Below are positions 59,726 through 64,000 of a stretch of 64,000 bases of DNA, one piece after another. Source of the stretch: Buchnera aphidicola (Cinara cf. splendens/pseudotsugae 3390) (GTDB lineage Bacteria > Pseudomonadota > Gammaproteobacteria > Enterobacterales > Enterobacteriaceae); contig NZ_LR217692.1 of the NCBI RefSeq assembly GCF_900698845.1, positions 248,001-312,000 of the forward strand, written 5' to 3'. A program made the position numbers and the translations under genes. How positions within the stretch are numbered: the stretch's first letter is position 1; each line of letters starts with the position of its first letter. The notes under the pieces are model-generated. The model saw only the letters and a program-made list of their open reading frames with translations, did not search any database and was not told the DNA's origin.

Positions 59726-61162
59726 TTAATACGTTCCACCAATTGTTAACCGATCTATTTTAATGGTTGGTTGACCAACATTTACTGGAATATTCTGTCC
59801 ATTTTTTACACAACTCCCTATTCCGTCGTCTATACATAAATTATTTCCTACCATGGATATGGATTGCATTACTTCCGTTCCTGATCCAATTAATGTAGCA
59901 TCTTTGATAGGATGAATAATTTTACCATTTTTAATAAGATATGCTTCGGAAGTAGTAAAAACAAAATTTCCTGATGTGATATCTACCTGACCTCCGCTAA
60001 AATTAACAGCATAAATACCATAATCAACACTGTTTATAATATCGGTAGGAGTATCTATACCAGCTAATAAATATGTATTAGTCATACGAGGCATAGGTAA
60101 ATGCGCATATGATTCTCTTCGACCATTACCTGTGCTTTTTTTATTCATAATATGTGCATTTAATTTATCTTGTAAAAATGATTTTAAAATTCCATCTTTA
60201 ATTAAAACATTATATTGACTAGGCACTCCTTCATCATCTATATTTATAGAACCTCGTTTACTATTAAGTGTTCCATTATCTACGATAGTACATAAAGTAG
60301 AAGCAACTCTATGTCCTTTTTTTTTAGAAAATACAGAGGTTTTTTTTCGAATAAAATCTCCTTCTAATCCATGTCCTACTGCTTCATGAAATAAAATTCC
60401 TGGCCATCCAGGACCTAAGATAACTGGAAATAAACCAGATGGTGATGGTTTCGCAAATAAGGAAAGAAGTGCTATACGAACCGCTTCTTTAGTCCAAGTA
60501 TCTATTAATGTTCCTTTATTAGTATTTTTTTTAAAAAATTCATTAATTCTAAATCTACCTCCTCCTCCGCTAGTTCCTATTTCTCTACTATTATTTTGCT
60601 CTACTGTTACTTGTATAGTAATGTGAATTAATGGTCGAATATCACTTAATACTGATCTGTCATCAGTAGATCCAATTATAATTTCTTCATATTCACATGT
60701 TAATACAGCATAAACATCAGTAACTCGACTATCTTGTTGTCTAGCTAATCGATCGATATAATTTAAAATATAAATTTTTTTTTCAATATAATCATTATTA
60801 ATGGGATTAAATTGTGGATACATACTTTTAAAATCTGAATATAATTGTTTTTTTATAATGTTATTTTTAACATTGACAATCATATTACAAACCATATTAG
60901 TAAAATAAATTAAATTTTTTAACGTAATAGAGTTAGTATAAGAAAAACTAGTAGAAATATCTTTTACTGCTCGTATTCCAACACCTTTATCATAAAAATA
61001 AGATCCTTGTTTAATAATTTTGTTATCTAAAATCCATGCTTCTTGTTCTTTTAATTGAAAATATATATCTCCAAAATCAACTTTATTTTCTAACATATTA
61101 TCTAACAACAAAAAAATGTCATGTTTTTTAAGATTATATTTATTTAATAAAATATTTATCAT
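59726..61162 (-). CDS. tldD: Metalloprotease TldD
   Basis: TldD works with TldE (PmbA) as a zinc protease that degrades unfolded peptides and processes some peptides. The 478 residues (E. coli 481) contain the zinc-binding HEAVGHGLEGD near 262-272 within GPGWPGILFHEAVGHGLEGDFIR, plus YAHLPMPRMTNTYLLAG near 345 and the C-terminal GIGSCVKNGQNIPVNVGQPTIKIDRLTIGGTY. The partner gene is not in this window. It is divergent from aroQ. Confidence 0.95.
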   Translation of the reverse strand: MINILLNKYNLKKHDIFLLLDNMLENKVDFGDIYFQLKEQEAWILDNKIIKQGSYFYDKGVGIRAVKDISTSFSYTNSITLKNLIYFTNMVCNMIVNVKNNIIKKQLYSDFKSMYPQFNPINNDYIEKKIYILNYIDRLARQQDSRVTDVYAVLTCEYEEIIIGSTDDRSVLSDIRPLIHITIQVTVEQNNSREIGTSGGGGRFRINEFFKKNTNKGTLIDTWTKEAVRIALLSLFAKPSPSGLFPVILGPGWPGILFHEAVGHGLEGDFIRKKTSVFSKKKGHRVASTLCTIVDNGTLNSKRGSINIDDEGVPSQYNVLIKDGILKSFLQDKLNAHIMNKKSTGNGRRESYAHLPMPRMTNTYLLAGIDTPTDIINSVDYGIYAVNFSGGQVDITSGNFVFTTSEAYLIKNGKIIHPIKDATLIGSGTEVMQSISMVGNNLCIDDGIGSCVKNGQNIPVNVGQPTIKIDRLTIGGTY

Positions 61163-61364
61163 TATCAGAAATCTCTTAATATTTATATCAATTTAATGTT
61201 ATGAAAATATTTTGATGATAATCTTTTAAATATATTTATAAATACATTATTTATATTTTGATTTAAAATATGATAATAATTATTATAAATAATTATTATT
61301 AAATGTTATTATATTATAAATATTATTGTTATTTTTACTAAATTTATATAAAATGAGATTAAAT

Positions 61365-61823
61365 ATGAATCAAAAATTCAAAATATTATTAATAAATGGA
61401 CCTAATTTAAATTTATTAGGAACTCGAGAACCAAAAATATATGGTTCAGATACATTACCTGAAATTATAAAGAAAATAAAAAGCACAGCTAACATTTTAA
61501 ATGTTAAATTATATGATTTTCAATCTAATGCAGAACATAAAATAGTAGAAAAAATACATGAAAGCAAATTGCTGAAAATACAATTTATTTTAATTAATCC
61601 AGGTGCATTTGCGCATACTAGCATCTCTATTCGGGATGCTTTATTAGCAGTACAAATTCCATTTTTTGAAATTCATATTTCCAATATTTTCTCTAGAGAA
61701 AACTTTCGTTCACATTCCTGGATATCAGATATATCATGTGGAATTATATCCGGATTTGGAACTGACGGATACATATGTGCATTAAATAAATCTGTAAATA
61801 TGTTAATAAAAAAAAGTTTGTAA
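61365..61823 (+). CDS. aroQ: Type II 3-dehydroquinate dehydratase
   Basis: Third step of the shikimate pathway. The start ATG 61365, with GAG eight bases upstream, gives 152 residues, the usual type II size; earlier in-frame ATGs at 61326 and 61353 add non-homologous residues. Motifs: LLINGPNLNLLGTREPKIYG with the catalytic Tyr near 20-27, LINPGAFAHTSISIRDALL near 75-93 with active-site His, and EIHISNIFSRENFRSHSWIS near 102-121. This is the dodecameric type II family, unrelated to E. coli AroD. Convergent with fis. Confidence 0.96.
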   Translation: MNQKFKILLINGPNLNLLGTREPKIYGSDTLPEIIKKIKSTANILNVKLYDFQSNAEHKIVEKIHESKLLKIQFILINPGAFAHTSISIRDALLAVQIPFFEIHISNIFSRENFRSHSWISDISCGIISGFGTDGYICALNKSVNMLIKKSL

Positions 61824-61843
61824 GAAAAAATTATAAATATATA

Positions 61844-61861
61844 AGATAAAATTTTTTATCT
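61844..61861. terminator. AT-only hairpin at the aroQ-fis junction
   Basis: AGATAAAA (61844-61851) pairs with TTTTATCT (61854-61861) around two bases. It overlaps the fis stop codon and lies 20 bases past aroQ. Its low GC content makes this a weak candidate. Confidence 0.3.
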
Positions 61862-62164
61862 GTTACATTTTTTATTTTTATAATATAAATTAAGTTTTTT
61901 TCTTAAAGTTCCACGATTAATTCCTAAAATTAAAGCAGCTTGTGTTTGATTACCTCGAGTATATTGCATTATATTATCAAATAACGGTTTTTCTATTTCA
62001 GATAAAAATCGTTGATATAAATTATTATCATTTTTTTTAATAACCACTGAAAAATAGTTTTTTAAAGCAATCGTAATATAATTAATTAAAGGAGTATTAA
62101 ATACTTCTTTATTAATAATATTTAATACAAAAAAACAACCAGAATTTCTTTTATTATTTAACAT
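61856..62164 (-). CDS. fis: DNA-binding protein Fis
   Basis: Nucleoid-associated factor that bends DNA and in relatives activates rRNA promoters. The 102 residues (E. coli 98) have a diverged N-terminal arm, while the dimer core and helix-turn-helix are nearly unchanged: EIEKPLFDNIMQYTRGNQTQAALILGINRGTLRKKLNLY at about 57-95. It is one of few DNA-binding regulators expected in so reduced a genome. Its usual upstream partner dusB is absent here. Confidence 0.95.
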   Translation of the reverse strand: MLNNKRNSGCFFVLNIINKEVFNTPLINYITIALKNYFSVVIKKNDNNLYQRFLSEIEKPLFDNIMQYTRGNQTQAALILGINRGTLRKKLNLYYKNKKCNR

Positions 62165-62326
62165 ATATTTACTTAATTAATTTTATAAAAAATATTCTTA
62201 ATATGATCAAAGATCAGGAATATTAACATTAAACTGTTTTATTTTAGTGATAAATGTATTTTGTAATACATAAAGTATATCACTGTAAATTATATTTGTA
62301 TAATTATGTGACAAAATATATATTTA

Positions 62327-63294
62327 TTATACCATATCTTCACAATATAATAATGTAAGCAGATGCACCATGTCTAGAGGAGGACTGGTTATCCAAGTTT
62401 TTAATTCATCGGTTACAGGGTGTACAAAGCTTAACATTCTAGAATGTAGAGACGGTCTGGAAAATCTACACAAAAAAATACATGTTTTTTTAGAATATCC
62501 CAGTGAATTATATCTTATTCCTTTAGAATATGTACTATCTCCAAATATAGGGTGAGCAATGGAAGAAAAATGTACTCTAATTTGATGCATTCTCCCTGTT
62601 TTTATTTGTACACGAACATATGTATAATTTTTGAATCTAGTAATAACTTTGTAGTGAGTAATTGCTTTTTTTCCTCCGCTACCAATTGTCATAATAGTTC
62701 GACGATAAATGTTTCTTTTAATTGGATAATTGATACTTCCATTTCGTCCAATTCTTCCAACAACAATAGCGTCGTATTCTTTAATTATTTTACGGTTTTT
62801 AAACAAACCAATTAAATAATTATATGCTAAAATTGTTTTAGCCACGACTAACAAACCTGATGTATTTTTATCTAATCTATGAACTATACCCGCTCTAGGT
62901 AAACTGGAATTACTTTTATAATGAAAAATTAAAGCGTTTAATAATGTTCCAGATATATTTCCATAACCTAAATGAACAACAAAATTAGATGGTTTATTAA
63001 TTATCAATATCTCAGAATCTTCAAAAATAATATCTAATGGTATATTTTCTTTTTTTATTTTGGTGAGATTGAATTCATTATTGACGCACACAATAATTAA
63101 ATCATTAAAAAAAATTTTTTTTTTGGAACAGTAACAATAACATCATTTACAGATATACATCCTGATAAAATCCATTTTTTTATACACGAACGAGATATTG
63201 GAAAAAACTTTTGAACTAAAATTTTATCCAATCTACAAGACTTTAATTTTGACACAGTAGATATAAATTTTAATTTTATTGTATTAGAAGACAT
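62327..63294 (-). pseudogene. rluD: 23S rRNA pseudouridine synthase RluD, split at an A10-T8 tract
   Basis: RluD makes pseudouridines 1911, 1915 and 1917 in helix 69 of 23S rRNA. Frame 1 (63294-63097) is the S4 domain (CRLDKILVQKFFPISRSCIKKWILSGCISVND). Frame 2 (from about 63115 down to 62327) is the catalytic domain with IPLDIIFEDSEILIINKP, AGIVHRLDKNTSGLLVVAKT (catalytic Asp) and TGRMHQIRVHFSSIAHPIFGD. The switch is at 10 A followed by 8 T on the minus strand (63124-63107). One added A yields VPKKKIFFNDLIIV and a 322-residue protein (E. coli 326). All catalytic motifs are intact, so slippage rescue is plausible. Confidence 0.88.
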
Positions 63295-63511
63295 ATTATA
63301 CTCATTAAATTTTGTATTTTTAAAAATAAAAAATAAATATTATATTTTAACATAAAAAATATTAAATTTAGATATTTTTGTATTCAAAAAATAATTAAAA
63401 ATTAATTTTACACATAAAATATTATCTTAATACATTAAAAAATCAAATATTTTATCTGTATAAGATAACTATATTTTTTATTTTAATAAACATTTTTAGG
63501 GAAAAAATTAT

Positions 63512-64000
63512 ATGAAAACTGATAAAATCCGATCTTTGTTTTTACAATTTTTTAAAGAAAAAAACCATACTATTGTTAAAAGTAGTTCTTTAATACCTGC
63601 AAACGATAACACTTTATTATTTACAAATGCAGGAATGAATCAATTTAAAGAAATATACTTAGGATATAAAAGAAACCAAACATCATCATATACTAGTTCT
63701 CAATATTGTATTCGAACAGGAGGAAAGCATAATGATTTCAATAAAGTGGGATATGAACCATACCACCATACATTATTTGAAATGCTCGGAAATTTTAGTT
63801 TTGGAGAATATTTTAAAGAAACGTCTATTATATATGCATGGGAATTTTTAACTCATAAAAAATGGTTAAAAATATCAAGAAAAAAAATATGGATCACATA
63901 TTATTATAAAGATATTGAAACAAAAAATATTTGGTTAAATAAAATAAAAATTCAACCTAATCACTTAATTACAATATATGACAAAAATAACATAAAATAT
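63512..64000 (+). CDS. alaS: Alanyl-tRNA synthetase, N-terminal part (gene runs off the window)
   Basis: Class II synthetase charging tRNA-Ala. Only the first 163 codons are present, from ATG 63512 with AGGGA upstream. The translation KIRSLFLQFFKEKNHTIVKSSSLIPANDNTLLFTNAGMNQFKEIYLGYKR covers motif 1, followed by IRTGGKHNDFNKVGYEPYHHTLFEMLGNFSFGEYFK, both diagnostic for AlaRS. The rest lies beyond base 64000. Confidence 0.96.
   Translation, partial: MKTDKIRSLFLQFFKEKNHTIVKSSSLIPANDNTLLFTNAGMNQFKEIYLGYKRNQTSSYTSSQYCIRTGGKHNDFNKVGYEPYHHTLFEMLGNFSFGEYFKETSIIYAWEFLTHKKWLKISRKKIWITYYYKDIETKNIWLNKIKIQPNHLITIYDKNNIKY

Overview
The window looks like a chromosome segment of Buchnera aphidicola, the obligate endosymbiont of aphids. 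The DNA is extremely AT-rich by eye, nearly every gene has a close E. coli K-12 counterpart, proteins are Lys/Ile/Asn-rich, there are no mobile elements, CRISPR arrays or recent duplications, and long gene-free stretches sit where free-living relatives carry genes. The gene order (trxB-infA-aspS; minCDE; ompA-flg; rluC-rpmF-fabD-fabG-acpP-holB-tatD; deaD-pnp-rpsO-truB-rbfA-infB-nusA-leuU-secG; ftsH-rlmE-greA; rplU-rpmA-obgE; rplM-rpsI; pheA-ffh-rpsP-rimM-trmD-rplS; tldD-aroQ-fis-rluD-alaS) is the Buchnera backbone. The amount of loss (no flgG, murA, glmM, tmk or rimP at their expected places) suggests one of the smaller Buchnera genomes, such as those of Lachninae aphids; that placement is inference.

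Layout. 1-8.4 kb: seryl- and aspartyl-tRNA synthetases, thioredoxin reductase, IF1, YebC, pyruvate kinase and glucose-6-phosphate dehydrogenase. 8.4-9.5 kb: empty. 9.5-15.3 kb: TerC-type membrane protein, TsaB, the MinCDE division-site system, RsmC and three tRNAs. 15.3-21.4 kb: decayed zone with a truncated ompA, a 2.1 kb gene-free stretch and the flagellar remnants flgF, flgH and a truncated flgI. 21.4-26.8 kb: rluC (broken), rpmF, the fab cluster, holB and tatD (broken). 27-35.8 kb: asnS, trhO, valS, argF and ridA, separated by large gaps. 35.8-46.7 kb: the nusA-infB-rbfA-truB-rpsO-pnp-deaD translation/RNA block on the minus strand, with tRNA-Leu and secG. 47.6-54.9 kb: ftsH, rlmE, greA, ibaG, L21/L27/ObgE, S9/L13. 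55-64 kb: the bifunctional phenylalanine enzyme PheA, the SRP protein Ffh, S16/RimM/TrmD/L19, TldD, AroQ, Fis, RluD (broken) and the start of AlaS.

Functionally the window is dominated by translation, RNA processing and a thin metabolic core. aroQ and pheA belong to the shikimate-to-phenylalanine route that feeds the host, and argF to arginine synthesis. The most interesting signal is homopolymer-based. rluC, tatD and rluD are each split at a poly(A) tract, each needs exactly one extra A to restore a protein of normal family length, and the first shift in the decaying ompA end also needs +1 A, while obgE carries an in-frame run of 17 A. This fits the transcriptional slippage at poly(A) tracts known in Buchnera. 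Other oddities are an FtsH without its first membrane segment and most of its periplasmic domain, an IF2 without its N-terminal subdomain, an Ffh with a methionine-poor M domain, a PheA with altered feedback motifs, flagellar remnants without signature parts, and several long perfect hairpins in otherwise empty DNA.
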